Below, piece after piece: positions 54,497 through 64,000 of a DNA stretch of 64,000 nt (positions within the stretch are counted from its first letter, which is position 1; each line of letters starts with the position of its first letter). The DNA lies in contig NZ_JWIG01000015.1 in NCBI RefSeq assembly GCF_000814675.1, positions 1 to 64,000 of the forward strand. The letters are read 5' to 3'. The stretch comes from Pseudoalteromonas distincta (GTDB taxonomy: Bacteria; Pseudomonadota; Gammaproteobacteria; Enterobacterales; Alteromonadaceae). The notes beneath the pieces were generated by a model. That model made no database searches. It had not been told where the DNA came from and saw nothing but the letters and a program-made list of their open reading frames with translations. The position numbers and the translations under genes are program-made.

Positions 54497-54637
54497 GTTT
54501 TCATCCCAAATACGTTATAACAATTTTTGCAAATTGCGCATTGTTTGATCTTCGTTCAAAATGCGTTACGCTACTTTAATTGCTCAAACTACCTGTAAAT
54601 TGACAGCTAATAGTGTTTTTGATACCGTATTGAAAAT

Positions 54638-54654
54638 TTTTGGTATGACCAATT
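54638..54654. promoter_or_regulatory. PdhR box 2 upstream of pdhR
   Basis: TTTTGGTATGACCAATT fits ATTGGT-N3-ACCAAT, the PdhR operator, 78 bp before pdhR. An ATTTACC-5-GGTAAAT dyad (54652-54670) overlaps it. The rest of 54380-54731 holds the ampDE terminator and an imperfect CGCATT...AATGCG stem (54537-54565). Confidence 0.65.
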
Positions 54655-54731
54655 TACCTTTTGGGTAAATCATACTACTTAAAGCCCCGTTTTATGGGCT
54701 CTTGGTATTTATACAACGCGGACGTTGATTC

Positions 54732-55481
54732 ATGTCTTTAAAGATTAAAGCAGCAAAATTATCTGATGTTATTTTACAGCAACTTGAGAATATGATTCTT
54801 GAAGGCTCGTTAGCACCAGGTGAAAAGTTGCCACCAGAGCGTGAACTAGCAAAGCAGTTTGAAGTGTCTCGCCCGTCACTGCGTGAGGCAATTCAAAAAT
54901 TAGAAGCGAAAGGTTTAGTTACGCGTCGCCAAGGTGGCGGCACGTTTGTAAAAAATCAGCTCGAAGAAGGGCTTACTGATCCACTTTTTGATTTGATTAG
55001 TAAACACCCTGAATCGCAGTTTGATTTACTTGAATTTCGTCATGCATTAGAAGGGATTGCTGCTTACTACGCTGCACTGCGCGGGACCAGCAACGATTTT
55101 AGCAAAGTAAAACAAAGCTTTGATGAAATTGCCTTAGTTAATGATGATTTACAGCAAAAAGCAAAAGCAATTAATGCATTTCACTTTAGCGTGGCAGAAG
55201 CCTCGCACAATGTGGTGTTACTGCATTTAGTTAGAGGTATGAAAGCGCTGCTTGAGCAAAATGTATTGCAAAATTTAACTGTTCTATTAAAAAAGTCAGA
55301 TATTAGCAGTCAGTTAGCCCAACACAGGCGTTTATTAATGGATGCCGTTATTGACGGTAATCCAGAGCAAGCCCGTTTAGCAAGTAATGCGCACTTAGCA
55401 TTTATCGAAGAAGCACTACTTGAAGCAGGCAAAGAACATTCGCGAATTGAACGTAGTTTAAGACGCACTAAACAAAATTAA
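54732..55481 (+). CDS. pdhR: Pyruvate dehydrogenase complex repressor PdhR
   Basis: The 249-aa GntR/FadR-family repressor has a winged helix (about 10-75: LENMILEGSLAPGEKLPPERELAKQFEVSRPSLREAIQKLEAKGLV) and an all-helical FCD effector domain (about 95-240: FDLLEFRHALEGIAAYYAA, FHFSVAEASHN with metal-type histidines). It represses the pdh operon until pyruvate binds. It precedes aceE by 90 bp and is itself preceded by PdhR boxes, so autoregulation is likely. Confidence 0.95.
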   Translation: MSLKIKAAKLSDVILQQLENMILEGSLAPGEKLPPERELAKQFEVSRPSLREAIQKLEAKGLVTRRQGGGTFVKNQLEEGLTDPLFDLISKHPESQFDLLEFRHALEGIAAYYAALRGTSNDFSKVKQSFDEIALVNDDLQQKAKAINAFHFSVAEASHNVVLLHLVRGMKALLEQNVLQNLTVLLKKSDISSQLAQHRRLLMDAVIDGNPEQARLASNAHLAFIEEALLEAGKEHSRIERSLRRTKQN

Positions 55482-55571
55482 GTTAGTACATAACTACTTT
55501 GAACACACAAATTAAGTAGCTGTGATATTAAATTAACAATATTCGTATTTTAAACATAAGGAAACCTCCAT

Positions 55572-58238
55572 ATGTCTGAAGTCAATAAAATTGACGTAGA
55601 CGCGCTAGAAACACAAGAGTGGTTACAAGCTCTTGAATCAGTTGTGCGCGAAGAAGGTGTTGAACGAGCTCAGTTTTTACTTGAGCAAGTATTAGAGCAA
55701 GCCCGTTTAGACGGCGTTGATATGCCAACGGGTATTACCACGAACTACGTTAATACTATTCCTGTAGATCAAGAGCCTGCTTACCCAGGTGATGTAAATC
55801 TTGAACGTCGTATTCGTTCAATTATACGTTGGAACGCGATTATGATCGTTCTACGTGCATCTAAAAAAGATCTCGACTTAGGCGGCCATATGGCGTCTTA
55901 CCAATCATCTGCTGCATTTTATGAAGTGTGTTTTAACCACTTCTTTAAAGCACCAAATGATGTAGACGGTGGTGACTTAGTTTATTACCAAGGTCATATT
56001 TCTCCAGGTATTTACGCACGAGCATTTGTTGAAGGTCGTTTATCGGCTGCGCAACTAGATAACTTCCGCCAAGAAGTTGATGGCGAAGGCTTACCATCGT
56101 ACCCACACCCTAAGTTGATGCCTGAGTTTTGGCAGTTCCCTACGGTATCAATGGGCTTAGGTCCTATTTCATCAATTTATCAAGCACGCTTCTTAAAATA
56201 CTTAGATGGTCGTGGCTTAAAAGACACTAAAAACCAACGTGTATATGCGTTTTTAGGTGACGGTGAAATGGATGAGCCAGAATCACGTGGTGCTATTTCT
56301 TTTGCTGCACGTGAAAAACTAGATAACCTTTGTTATTTAATTAACTGTAACTTACAGCGTTTAGACGGCCCAGTTATGGGTAACGGTAAAATTATTCAAG
56401 AGTTAGAAGGCTTGTTTAAAGGCGCTGGCTGGAACGTAATTAAACTAGTGTGGGGCAGCGGTTGGGATATTCTGCTTGCTAAAGACACAACAGGTAAATT
56501 ACTACAATTGATGAACGAAACAATTGATGGCGATTACCAAACTTATAAAGCTAAAGATGGTGCGTACGTGCGTGAGCACTTCTTTGGTCGCTACCCTGAA
56601 ACAGCTGCCCTTGTTGCAGATATGACAGATGACGAAATTTTTGCGCTTAAGCGTGGTGGTCATGAGCCATCAAAACTATTTGCTGCATTTAAAAAAGCAG
56701 AAGAGACAAAAGGTCGTCCAACTGTAATTCTTGCTAAAACTGTAAAAGGTTACGGCATGGGTGAAGCAGCTGAAGGTAAAAACATTGCGCACCAAGTGAA
56801 AAAAATGGACATGTCGCATGTTGCACATTTACGTTCACGCCTTGGTCTTGACGACTTAGTATCTGAAGAGCAATTAAAAGAATTACCATACCTAGAGCTT
56901 GAAGAAGGTTCACCTGAGTACAAGTACCTACATGCGCGTCGTGATGAGCTTAAAGGTTACACACCTAAGCGTATTCCACGTTTTAGTGAAAAACTTACGT
57001 TGCCAGAAGTAGATGCATTTAAGCCACTACTTGAAGAGCAAAAGCGTGATATATCTACTACTATGGGCTTTGTTCGTGCACTTAATATCTTATTAAAAGA
57101 TAAAGGCATTGGTAAAAATATCGTACCAATTATTGCAGATGAAGCGCGTACATTTGGTATGGAAGGTTTATTCCGTCAAATCGGTATTTACAACCCGCAT
57201 GGCCAAAACTACACGCCACAGGATCGTGATATTGTTTCTTACTATAAAGAAGCAACTTCAGGTCAAGTATTGCAAGAAGGTATCAATGAGTTAGGTGCTA
57301 TGTCGTCATGGGTTGCTGCTGCAACATCATACAGCACTAACGATTTACCAATGATCCCATTCTACATTTACTACTCTATGTTTGGTTTCCAACGTGTTGG
57401 CGACATGGCATGGATGGCGGGCGATCAACAAGCACGTGGTTTCTTATTAGGTGCTACAGCGGGTCGTACAACGCTAAATGGTGAAGGCTTACAACACGAA
57501 GATGGTCACAGCCACATTCTTGCAAACACGGTTCCTAACTGTGTTTCTTATGACCCAACTTACGCGTTTGAAGTTGCTGTTATTGTACAAGACGGTATTC
57601 GTCGTATGTACGGTGACGACCAAGAAAATATTTACTACTACCTAACGCTTATGAACGAAAACTACCATCAACCAGCTATGCCAGAAGGCGCTGAAGAAGG
57701 TATTCGTAAAGGTATTTACAAGCTTGAAAGTTACGAAGGTAAAAAAGCCAACGTACAGCTATTAAGCTCAGGTACTATTATGACTGAAGTGCGCAAAGCT
57801 GCTTCAATCTTAAGCGAAGAATATGGTATTGCATCAGATGTTTACTCAGTAACATCTTTCAATGAGCTAACGCGTGATGGTCAAGATGTTGAGCGTTTCA
57901 ACATGCTTAATCCTGAAAGCGAGCAAAAAACAGCATTTATCACAAGCGTATTAAACGACTCTGTGACTGTTGCAGCAACGGATTACATGAAAAACTACGC
58001 AGAACAAGCGCGTTCATTCATTCCAAGCAGCAACTACAAAGTGTTAGGTACAGATGGTTACGGTCGTTCTGATAGCCGTGAAAACCTACGTCGTCACTTT
58101 GAAGTTAACGCAAGCTACGTTGTTGTTGCTACGTTATCTGAACTTGCTAAACGCGGTGAAGTTGAGAAGTCAGTAGTTGTTGAAGCACTTAAAAAGTTCA
58201 ACATCGACACTAACAAACTTAACCCACTGTACGCATAA
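55572..58238 (+). CDS. aceE: Pyruvate dehydrogenase E1 component (homodimeric)
   Basis: The 888-aa thiamine-diphosphate enzyme decarboxylates pyruvate and acetylates the lipoyl arm of E2. [35 protein letters not shown] (TPP motif, about residues 230-243) and [13 protein letters not shown] form the cofactor site; the C-terminal domain is the transketolase type. Length matches enteric AceE (887). AAGGA precedes the ATG by 7 nt. First gene of aceE-aceF. Confidence 0.98.
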   Translation: MSEVNKIDVDALETQEWLQALESVVREEGVERAQFLLEQVLEQARLDGVDMPTGITTNYVNTIPVDQEPAYPGDVNLERRIRSIIRWNAIMIVLRASKKDLDLGGHMASYQSSAAFYEVCFNHFFKAPNDVDGGDLVYYQGHISPGIYARAFVEGRLSAAQLDNFRQEVDGEGLPSYPHPKLMPEFWQFPTVSMGLGPISSIYQARFLKYLDGRGLKDTKNQRVYAFLGDGEMDEPESRGAISFAAREKLDNLCYLINCNLQRLDGPVMGNGKIIQELEGLFKGAGWNVIKLVWGSGWDILLAKDTTGKLLQLMNETIDGDYQTYKAKDGAYVREHFFGRYPETAALVADMTDDEIFALKRGGHEPSKLFAAFKKAEETKGRPTVILAKTVKGYGMGEAAEGKNIAHQVKKMDMSHVAHLRSRLGLDDLVSEEQLKELPYLELEEGSPEYKYLHARRDELKGYTPKRIPRFSEKLTLPEVDAFKPLLEEQKRDISTTMGFVRALNILLKDKGIGKNIVPIIADEARTFGMEGLFRQIGIYNPHGQNYTPQDRDIVSYYKEATSGQVLQEGINELGAMSSWVAAATSYSTNDLPMIPFYIYYSMFGFQRVGDMAWMAGDQQARGFLLGATAGRTTLNGEGLQHEDGHSHILANTVPNCVSYDPTYAFEVAVIVQDGIRRMYGDDQENIYYYLTLMNENYHQPAMPEGAEEGIRKGIYKLESYEGKKANVQLLSSGTIMTEVRKAASILSEEYGIASDVYSVTSFNELTRDGQDVERFNMLNPESEQKTAFITSVLNDSVTVAATDYMKNYAEQARSFIPSSNYKVLGTDGYGRSDSRENLRRHFEVNASYVVVATLSELAKRGEVEKSVVVEALKKFNIDTNKLNPLYA

Positions 58239-58248
58239 GAGGTTTGCA

Positions 58249-60165
58249 ATGAGTATTGAAATTAAAGTACCTGATATTGGTGACGACGAAGTAGAAGTAA
58301 CCGAAATATTAGTAAGCGTTGGCGATAAAGTAGATGTTGACCAATCATTACTAAATGTTGAAGGCGACAAAGCATCAATGGAAATACCTGCTTCTCAAGC
58401 GGGGACTGTAAAAGAGATTAAAGTTAACGTTGGCGACACCGTTACAACAGGCTCTTTAGTATTTTTGTTTGAAGGCGAGAGTGAAGGCACTGATGAGAAA
58501 AATACATCAGCCGCTGCTCCAGCTAAATCTGAAGAGGCAGCACCAGCTGCTTCTACAGGTTCTTCAATTAAAGAAGTAACCGTACCAGATATTGGCGATG
58601 ATGAAGTTGAAGTAACTGAAATCATGGTTGCTGTTGGTGACACTGTTGAAGAAGAGCAATCTATCTTAAACGTGGAAGGCGACAAGGCAGCAATGGAAGT
58701 TCCAGCTCCATTTGCCGGCACAGTTAAAGAAATTAAAGTAGCCGCTGGCGACACAGTTAAAACTGGCTCGTTAGTGTTTGTTTTTGAAGTGGCAGGAAGT
58801 GAATCTGCAGCACCGGCTAAAGAGTCGGCTTCTGTAGAAGCGCCAGCTGAGAGCTCAACAGCAAGTTCGGCACCAAGCACTAAAGAAGTTAATGTGCCTG
58901 ATATTGGTGGCGATGAAGTTGAAGTAACTGAAATTATGGTTGCCGTTGGCGATGAAGTTTCAGAAGATCAATCAATCTTAAACGTTGAAGGCGACAAAGC
59001 TGCAATGGAAGTGCCAGCTCCATTTGCAGGTACAGTTAAAGAAATTAAAGTAGCCGCTGGCGATAAAGTATCGACTGGTTCATTAATTTTTGTATTTGAA
59101 GTTGCAGGCAGTGCGCCAGCGGCATCTGCACCAGCTGAAAAATCAGCACCTGCAGCAGCGGCTAAAACTGAGTCAGCACCGGCTCAAGCAGCACCTGCAA
59201 AAGCAAGTAATGAAAGCTTCACAGAAAACAGCGCGTATGCTCATGCATCACCCGTTGTTCGCCGTTTAGCGCGTGAGTTTGGTATTAACCTAGCTAACGT
59301 TAAAGGCACTGGTCGCAAAGCCCGTATAGTTAAAGAAGACGTGCAAAACTACGTTAAAAACTTAGTTAAGCAAGTTGAATCTGGTCAATTATCTGCAGGT
59401 AGTAGCGCAGGTGGTAGTGAGCTTGGTCTTATTCCATGGCCTAAAGTAGATTTTGCTAAATTTGGCGAAATTGAAGAGAAAAAACTGTCTCGCATTCAAA
59501 AACTATCAGGTAAAAACTTACACCGTAACTGGGTACAAATCCCACATGTTACACAGTTTGATGAAGCTGATATCACAAGCCTTGAAGTATTTCGTAAAGA
59601 GCAAAATGCACTTAGCGAGAAGAAAAAGCTTGGCGTTAAAATCACACCACTTGTGTTTGTGATGAAAGCAGCGGCTAAAGCACTTGCAGACTTCCCAACA
59701 TTTAACTCTTCACTGTCTAGCGACGGCGAAAGTTTAATTCTTAAGAAGTACATTAACATTGGTGTTGCTGTTGATACGCCAAATGGTTTAGTAGTGCCAG
59801 TGTTTAAAGATGTTGATAAAAAAGGCATTATTGAATTATCACGTGAACTAATGGAAGTATCTGTTAAAGCCCGTGACGGTAAGCTTACATCGTCTGATAT
59901 GCAAGGCGGCTGTTTTACTATCTCTAGCCTTGGCGGTATCGGCGGTACGGCATTTACGCCGATTGTTAATGCGCCAGAAGTTGCTATTTTAGGTGTATCT
60001 AAATCTGAAATGAAACCTAAATGGAATGGCAAAGAGTTTGAACCAAAACTAATGGTTCCGCTGTCTATGTCATACGACCATAGGGTTATTGACGGAGCAT
60101 TAGCTGCACGCTTTACTGTGACTCTTGCAAGTTACATGAGCGATATTCGCCAGTTGGTGATGTAA
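58249..60165 (+). CDS. aceF: Dihydrolipoamide acetyltransferase (E2)
   Basis: The 638-aa core of the complex has three lipoyl domains (about 1-75, 105-180 and 210-285), each with a GDKA-S/A-ME lysine site, joined by Ala/Pro linkers. The E1/E3-binding domain follows (about 330-370: [14 protein letters not shown]), then the catalytic domain (about 400-638) with [16 protein letters not shown] used ATG 58249 ([13 protein letters not shown] 7 nt upstream), 10 bp after aceE. The upstream in-frame ATG at 58177 lies inside aceE and is a shadow. Confidence 0.97.
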   Translation: MSIEIKVPDIGDDEVEVTEILVSVGDKVDVDQSLLNVEGDKASMEIPASQAGTVKEIKVNVGDTVTTGSLVFLFEGESEGTDEKNTSAAAPAKSEEAAPAASTGSSIKEVTVPDIGDDEVEVTEIMVAVGDTVEEEQSILNVEGDKAAMEVPAPFAGTVKEIKVAAGDTVKTGSLVFVFEVAGSESAAPAKESASVEAPAESSTASSAPSTKEVNVPDIGGDEVEVTEIMVAVGDEVSEDQSILNVEGDKAAMEVPAPFAGTVKEIKVAAGDKVSTGSLIFVFEVAGSAPAASAPAEKSAPAAAAKTESAPAQAAPAKASNESFTENSAYAHASPVVRRLAREFGINLANVKGTGRKARIVKEDVQNYVKNLVKQVESGQLSAGSSAGGSELGLIPWPKVDFAKFGEIEEKKLSRIQKLSGKNLHRNWVQIPHVTQFDEADITSLEVFRKEQNALSEKKKLGVKITPLVFVMKAAAKALADFPTFNSSLSSDGESLILKKYINIGVAVDTPNGLVVPVFKDVDKKGIIELSRELMEVSVKARDGKLTSSDMQGGCFTISSLGGIGGTAFTPIVNAPEVAILGVSKSEMKPKWNGKEFEPKLMVPLSMSYDHRVIDGALAARFTVTLASYMSDIRQLVM

Positions 60166-60208
60166 CCAGTTTAGTAAAATTGGTATACGCAATAAAATAA
60201 ATAGAATC

Positions 60209-60242
60209 AAATCCCAGCCAGTTGTTTTTAGCTGGGATTTTT
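60209..60242 (+). terminator. aceEF terminator
   Basis: AAATCCCAGC/GCTGGGATTT with a 12-nt loop and T-run, so lpd is partly separated from aceEF. Confidence 0.75.
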
Positions 60243-60370
60243 ACCATTTGCAATGATACAATCTTTGTACGAATTGCATCACTTTGTGCGCTGCTCACTC
60301 TTTCTGCCTTGCAGAAACATGGCAGTTAAATTTTAGGGCAGTGTCCCGTTCAAACAATTAAGGTAAAAGC

Positions 60371-61795
60371 ATGAGCAACGAATTAAAAACTCAAGTTGTT
60401 GTACTAGGCGGTGGTCCTGGTGGTTATTCTGCGGCTTTCCGTGCTGCTGACTTGGGCTTAGAAGTTACATTAGTAGAATCTCGCGAAACATTAGGTGGCG
60501 TATGTCTTAATGTTGGTTGTATTCCTTCTAAAGCACTTTTACACGTAGCTAAAGTGATTGATGACGCAGCAGAAATGTCATCTCACGGTGTTACTTTTGG
60601 CGCACCAAAAATCGATCTTGACCAAGTTCGTACTTGGAAAGATTCTGTAGTTGGCCAGTTAACTGGTGGACTAGAAGGTATGGCCAAAATGCGTAAAGTG
60701 AAAGTTGTATCTGGATACGGCAAATTCACTGGCAGCAATACTTTAGTAGTTGAAGGCGCAGACGGCGCTACAACTATCACGTTTGATAACGCGATTATTG
60801 CAGCAGGTTCTAAACCAGTTAACTTACCTTTCATCCCAGAAGATGACCGTGTAATTGATTCAACTGGTGCATTAGAACTTAAAGACGTACCAGAAAAACT
60901 ACTTGTATTGGGTGGTGGTATTATCGGTCTTGAAATGGGTACGGTTTACCGTGCGCTAGGTTCTGCAATTGATGTTGTAGAATTTGCTGATCAATTAGTA
61001 CCAGCCGCTGATAAAGACATTATCAAAATTTACCAAAAATACGTAAGCAAAAAATTCAACGTAATGCTTTCAACTAAAGTTGTTGGTGTTGAAGCTAAAG
61101 AAGACGGCTTATACGTAACGTTTGAAGGTAAAAACGCACCAGCAGAACCAGTACGTTACGACAAAGTACTTGTTGCAGTTGGCCGTACTCCAAACGGTAA
61201 CTTACTTGATGCTGAAAAAGCAGGCGTAAACGTTGATGAGCGTGGCTTTATTAATGTTGATAAGCAATTACGTACTAACGTAAGCCATATTTTTGCAATT
61301 GGTGACTTAGTTGGACAGCCTATGCTTGCGCATAAAGCGGTTCATGAAGGTCATGTTGCTGCAGAAGTTATTTCTGGTCAGAAGCATTTCTTCGACCCTA
61401 AATGTATTCCTTCAATTGCGTACACAGACCCAGAAATCGCTTGGGTAGGTGTTACTGAGAAAGAAGCAAAAGAGCAAGGCTTAAAAGTTGAAACTGCGGT
61501 ATTCCCGTGGGCAGCATCTGGTCGTGCAATTGCATCTGCTCGTACTGAAGGTTCTACTAAACTTATCTTTGATAAAGAAAGTGGCCGTATAATCGGTGGT
61601 GCTATGATCGGTATTAACGCGGGCGAAATGCTTGGCGAAATCGGTTTAGGTATTGAAATGGGTGCTGATGGTGAAGACTTAGCGCTTACAATTCATGCTC
61701 ACCCAACATTGAACGAATCAATCGGCCTTGCAGCTGAAATTTTTGAAGGTTCAATCACTGATTTACCAAACAAAAAAGCAGCTAAAAAGAAGTAA
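60371..61795 (+). CDS. lpd: Dihydrolipoamide dehydrogenase (E3)
   Basis: The 474-aa flavoprotein reoxidises dihydrolipoamide for the pyruvate, 2-oxoglutarate and glycine complexes. VVLGGGPGGYSAAFRAADLG (FAD), GGVCLNVGCIPSKALL (redox cysteines), LGGGIIGLEMGTV (NAD), AIGDLVGQPMLAHKA and HAHPTLNES (catalytic His-Glu) are all present. It has its own terminator; a terminator lies between aceF and lpd. Confidence 0.98.
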   Translation: MSNELKTQVVVLGGGPGGYSAAFRAADLGLEVTLVESRETLGGVCLNVGCIPSKALLHVAKVIDDAAEMSSHGVTFGAPKIDLDQVRTWKDSVVGQLTGGLEGMAKMRKVKVVSGYGKFTGSNTLVVEGADGATTITFDNAIIAAGSKPVNLPFIPEDDRVIDSTGALELKDVPEKLLVLGGGIIGLEMGTVYRALGSAIDVVEFADQLVPAADKDIIKIYQKYVSKKFNVMLSTKVVGVEAKEDGLYVTFEGKNAPAEPVRYDKVLVAVGRTPNGNLLDAEKAGVNVDERGFINVDKQLRTNVSHIFAIGDLVGQPMLAHKAVHEGHVAAEVISGQKHFFDPKCIPSIAYTDPEIAWVGVTEKEAKEQGLKVETAVFPWAASGRAIASARTEGSTKLIFDKESGRIIGGAMIGINAGEMLGEIGLGIEMGADGEDLALTIHAHPTLNESIGLAAEIFEGSITDLPNKKAAKKK

Positions 61796-61818
61796 TTTAA
61801 CTTTTTAGTATTTGCTTG

Positions 61819-61847
61819 AAAAACCCAACTTCGGTTGGGTTTTTTTA
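61819..61847 (+). terminator. lpd terminator with UUCG tetraloop
   Basis: A5-CCCAAC-TTCG-GTTGGG-T7, an extra-stable hairpin. Confidence 0.93.
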
Positions 61848-61931
61848 TGTCTATTTTTAACTTAGATAAATATAAGATTAAATAACAAGAAGTCGTTACA
61901 ATGCGCGCTTAATTAATTGAAGGTAAATACA

Positions 61932-62612
61932 GTGAAAAACTCAGTTTTAGCATTACGCGCTCAACAAATAAGTGAATCTCGTCGAGAGTTTAATGCTCGA
62001 GGCGGTAAATTAGATCGCTGTGAACAATGCCTGATTGCTAAGCACTACTGTATTTGTAAAGGTGTTGAGCATGCAGATTGTAAGGCCGCTGTATGCTTAC
62101 TGATGTATCATAATGAAAGCTTTAAACCTTCTAATACAGGGCGTTTAATTGCTGAAATAGTGCCAGAAAACCACGCATTTAGATGGGATAGAACAGATCC
62201 TAACCCCGCTCTTTTAGCTTTAATAAATGATTCGCAGTATCAGCCTATGGTCGTCTTTCCCGCTGAAGATGTAGAAGAGGGCAGAGCCATTACAGAAGTG
62301 AGTATTGAATCAGGTAAAAAGCCGCTATTTATATTCTTAGATGGTACGTGGCGCGAAGCTAAGAAAATGATTCGCAAAAGCCCTTATTTAGATAACTTGC
62401 CTGTACTTTCTGTTACTGCTGATAAACTATCTGATTACCGATTACGTGTAGCCCCTCATGCACATCAACTAGGCACTGCTGAAGTGGCTATTATGGTATT
62501 AGCACTTGCGGGCGAAATGGATGCATCGACAAAATTAGAGCAGCATTTTATTAAGTTTCGTGATGCGTATTTATTGGGTAAGCGCAACAAGGGACGACCG
62601 CTAGAAGATTAA
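61932..62612 (+). CDS. DTW-domain protein (tRNA-uridine aminocarboxypropyltransferase type)
   Basis: The 226-aa protein has an N-terminal zinc-type cluster (RCEQCLIAKHYCICK, about residues 30-46) and the DTW motif as FLDGTWREAKKMIRKSPYL (about 137-155), then LGTAEVAIMVLAL. DTW proteins such as TapT and TSR3 transfer the aminocarboxypropyl group of SAM; TapT modifies tRNA U47. That specific substrate is inferred. GTG 61932 has AAGG 8 nt upstream; a TTG 15 bases earlier is less likely. It is convergent with the next gene, 10 bp apart. Confidence 0.82.
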   Translation: MKNSVLALRAQQISESRREFNARGGKLDRCEQCLIAKHYCICKGVEHADCKAAVCLLMYHNESFKPSNTGRLIAEIVPENHAFRWDRTDPNPALLALINDSQYQPMVVFPAEDVEEGRAITEVSIESGKKPLFIFLDGTWREAKKMIRKSPYLDNLPVLSVTADKLSDYRLRVAPHAHQLGTAEVAIMVLALAGEMDASTKLEQHFIKFRDAYLLGKRNKGRPLED

Positions 62613-62622
62613 TTTTACGAAG

Positions 62623-63138
62623 TTAAGCAAATGCTTGCTGATTTTTTAAGTGAGCAAGTGCTTTATTTTGAATAGCTCTGAAGCCTTCTTCAGATGTTAA
62701 TTGTAAAACAGTATTATACAATTGACTTATACTATTATGCACTTGAATAAACGAGATACAGTCTTCACCAATCATTTCTTTTGCTTCTTCAACTCGTTTC
62801 AAAAAGTAGCAGCTAATGTCTATTTTGCCATTAAATTGAGTCGTTGCAATTGCGTTTGCTATTCTATTAAGTTGATAGCTAAACTCATCAGGTCGAGCAC
62901 CTTCACCCCACTTGCTAATACGAATGTCGCGTTCTAACTGAATAATTTCGTTAAGTATATTTTTAAACTCACTCATTGGCATATTTAAAAAGTTATAACC
63001 TTTGGGGTTAAATAAAGCTTTATAGGGATTTTCGTCGGGGGTTTGGGCACTAAATACACCAATTGGTTTTGCTGTACTTGCGTCTGATACTTTACATAAA
63101 AAGGTATTACTTTGAGATGTTTTAAAATTCATATCCAT
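62623..63138 (-). CDS. Hypothetical protein next to the CsrB-type RNA
   Basis: I do not recognise this 171-aa soluble protein. The N-terminal half (MDMNFKTSQSNTFLCKVSDAS ... GYNFLNMP) appears globular, the rest helical with QLERDIRISKWGEGARPDEFSYQL and a C-terminal QNKALAHLKNQQAF. No signal peptide. Start: ATG 63138 or 63132, neither with a strong ribosome site. Lower G+C than its housekeeping neighbours. It lies between the DTW gene and the csrB-like locus, in the same direction as the RNA but beyond its terminator. Confidence 0.6.
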   Translation of the reverse strand: MDMNFKTSQSNTFLCKVSDASTAKPIGVFSAQTPDENPYKALFNPKGYNFLNMPMSEFKNILNEIIQLERDIRISKWGEGARPDEFSYQLNRIANAIATTQFNGKIDISCYFLKRVEEAKEMIGEDCISFIQVHNSISQLYNTVLQLTSEEGFRAIQNKALAHLKNQQAFA

Positions 63139-63313
63139 TGAGTATTTATGATCCTTGCGTTATTTAGTTATCGGCGCAATTAATAAAAAACTTAGCGAAA
63201 TTTAAAATATTAATAAAGTATTTTAAGGTCTTAGCATTGATTTGCTGTGACGCGATATTACTAGTAAAGATTAGTGATAGTTGCTCAGTGCTTTACTCAC
63301 CCAAATTTTAGGC

Positions 63314-63346
63314 AAAGAAAAGCGCGCTCTATCTCTAGGCGCGCTT
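63314..63346 (-). terminator. Terminator of the CsrB-type RNA
   Basis: AAGCGCGC and GCGCGCTT form a perfect 8-bp GC-rich stem with an 11-nt loop; on the minus strand it is followed by TTCTTT. Confidence 0.85.
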
Positions 63347-63787
63347 GCGGAATCTTCTAATTTTCTGCATCCTGCAATTGAACTTAATCAACTCCAATTT
63401 TCACTAATCCATGTTTATTACTATATTACTTTTTAGTTCTATGTAATGTAGACCATCCGGGCCTGTATCCTTTAATTCCTAAACATCCTGTAGGGTAAAT
63501 ACTATTACCAAATCCTTAATTACACTTCCTAGTGTATCCTTGTTTTAACCAATCCCTTGTGTTGCCTTAAAGGCCTGTCCATTTATTCCTTCAACATCCT
63601 GTTGAACAACTTAGCCTTGTTGTTATCCTTTTCGCATCTTCCTGACGCTGTCCTTTTTACAACATTGCGTTGTGATACTCATCCTGAGCCTGTCCTAAAG
63701 TCCGTGTTGTCCTGATAACCTAATCATTGGTTGGTTGAGTAAGCAGTCCGTTTCCTTTTACTCAATAAGCGTCATTGCTTGGTTGAT
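63314..63787 (-). ncRNA. csrB: CsrB/RsmZ-type regulatory RNA (sponge for CsrA)
   Basis: On the minus strand this stretch holds about 23 GGA motifs in under 400 bases (about six expected by chance), 16 of them AGGA. Many sit in loops of small perfect hairpins: TGCA-GGA-TGCA (63366-63376), TTCAACA-GGA-TGTTGAA (63590-63606), CTCA-GGA-TGAG (63678-63688) and ACACT-AGGA-AGTGT (63522-63535). CAGGATG occurs repeatedly, the CsrB repeat. A TATAAT box and a terminator bracket it, and a GacA/UvrY box lies upstream. It would titrate the translational regulator CsrA. The 5' end (63787) is predicted from the -10 box; length about 474 nt. Confidence 0.9.
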
Positions 63788-63793
63788 GCGTAA

Positions 63794-63799
63794 ATTATA
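63794..63799 (-). promoter_or_regulatory. -10 box of the CsrB-type RNA
   Basis: A perfect TATAAT on the minus strand with no recognisable -35, as expected for an activator-dependent promoter. Transcription should begin near 63787. Confidence 0.65.
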
Positions 63800-63945
63800 G
63801 TGCAATAGAGCAACTAAAATAGAGATAAAACTACATTCAATTAGTGTTTTTGCAATAGTAATAAAAATAAATTTAATATAATTCATGGGTTTAACTGTTT
63901 TTAGGTTGTTTTTTATCTTGTTTTTTACTCATTAGCTGTCACATC

Positions 63946-63963
63946 CGTAAGACATCTCTTACA
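63946..63963. promoter_or_regulatory. GacA/UvrY (SirA) activator box upstream of csrB
   Basis: CGTAAG-ACATCT-CTTACA fits the TGTAAG-N6-CTTACA palindrome with one mismatch, about 160 bp upstream of the predicted start. This resembles the upstream activating sequence of rsmZ/csrB genes. Confidence 0.85.
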
Positions 63964-64000
63964 CCGTATTTCCTTTTTGGGCGTTATTTACATATTTACA

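Noticed and set aside
63366-63760. Regularly spaced TCCTG motifs as a possible CRISPR array or protein-binding repeat
   Set aside because: There are no constant repeats or spacers. The pattern fits GGA loops of a CsrB-type RNA on the other strand.

Overview
The window looks like a chromosomal segment of a marine gammaproteobacterium of the Alteromonadales, most likely Pseudoalteromonas. The grounds are the A+T-rich sequence, the gene orders (rpsU-yqeY-dnaG-rpoD, ftsY-ftsE-ftsX-rpoH, gpmI-envC-ctpA-yibQ, rhodanese-grxC-secB-gpsA, dusB-fis, ampD-ampE, pdhR-aceE-aceF-lpd) and the protein sequences. The genus call is recognition from memory, not a database result. Almost everything is housekeeping. 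The only classical mobile element is an IS4-family copy cut by the left edge.

Layout: 1-746 is the partial IS4 element, sitting against the 3' end of suhB. 787-5301 holds suhB, a VOC protein, a LiaF-like protein, a BON-domain periplasmic protein, a Pmp3-type membrane peptide missed by simple ORF calling, a small membrane protein and tRNA-Met. 5612-11224 holds a CHMI-like tautomerase, a five-gene run (creA, an unrecognised gene, a LysE exporter, a GGCT-like protein, a class C serine hydrolase) and a histone-deacetylase-like enzyme. 11238-18836 (minus) carries a DUF2797 protein, a 7TMR-DISM/GGDEF/EAL phosphodiesterase and purH/purD with a secreted-type methyltransferase between them. 19161-27343 (minus) carries dusB-fis, prmA and the macromolecular synthesis operon, then rsmD. 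27551-32525 (plus) is ftsY-ftsE-ftsX-rpoH. 32870-37668 (minus) is gpmI-envC-ctpA-yibQ. 38007-40258 (plus) is rhodanese-grxC-secB-gpsA. 40328-45466 has trmL, fieF, a lysophospholipase-like gene and a CpxRA/CpxP-type envelope stress module. 45539-51298 (minus) is the type IV pilus cluster pilA-pilC-pilD-coaE-pilB-yacG. 51788-61795 has nadC, ampD-ampE and the pyruvate dehydrogenase genes. 61932-64000 has a DTW-domain gene, an unrecognised gene and a regulatory RNA locus.

The most rewarding finds are non-coding. (1) About 63314-63787 on the minus strand reads as a CsrB/RsmZ-type RNA: about 23 GGA motifs, many in hairpin loops, a strong terminator, a TATAAT box and, about 160 bases upstream, a GacA/UvrY-type box. 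(2) A letter-perfect CIRCE operator (31602-31628) overlaps the expected transcription start of rpoH, suggesting HrcA-type control of sigma-32. (3) Phased CpxR half-sites lie upstream of the cpxP-like gene. (4) There are two related palindromic intergenic elements of 161-162 bp, and one 268-bp element with TAGGGTCTGTT ends between dnaG and rpoD that supplies the dnaG stop codon. (5) A 44-nt near-perfect hairpin lies between pilA and pilC. Other oddities are a 9 x 45-bp tandem repeat inside ftsY, pilB displaced behind coaE, and a pilin with an acidic tail.
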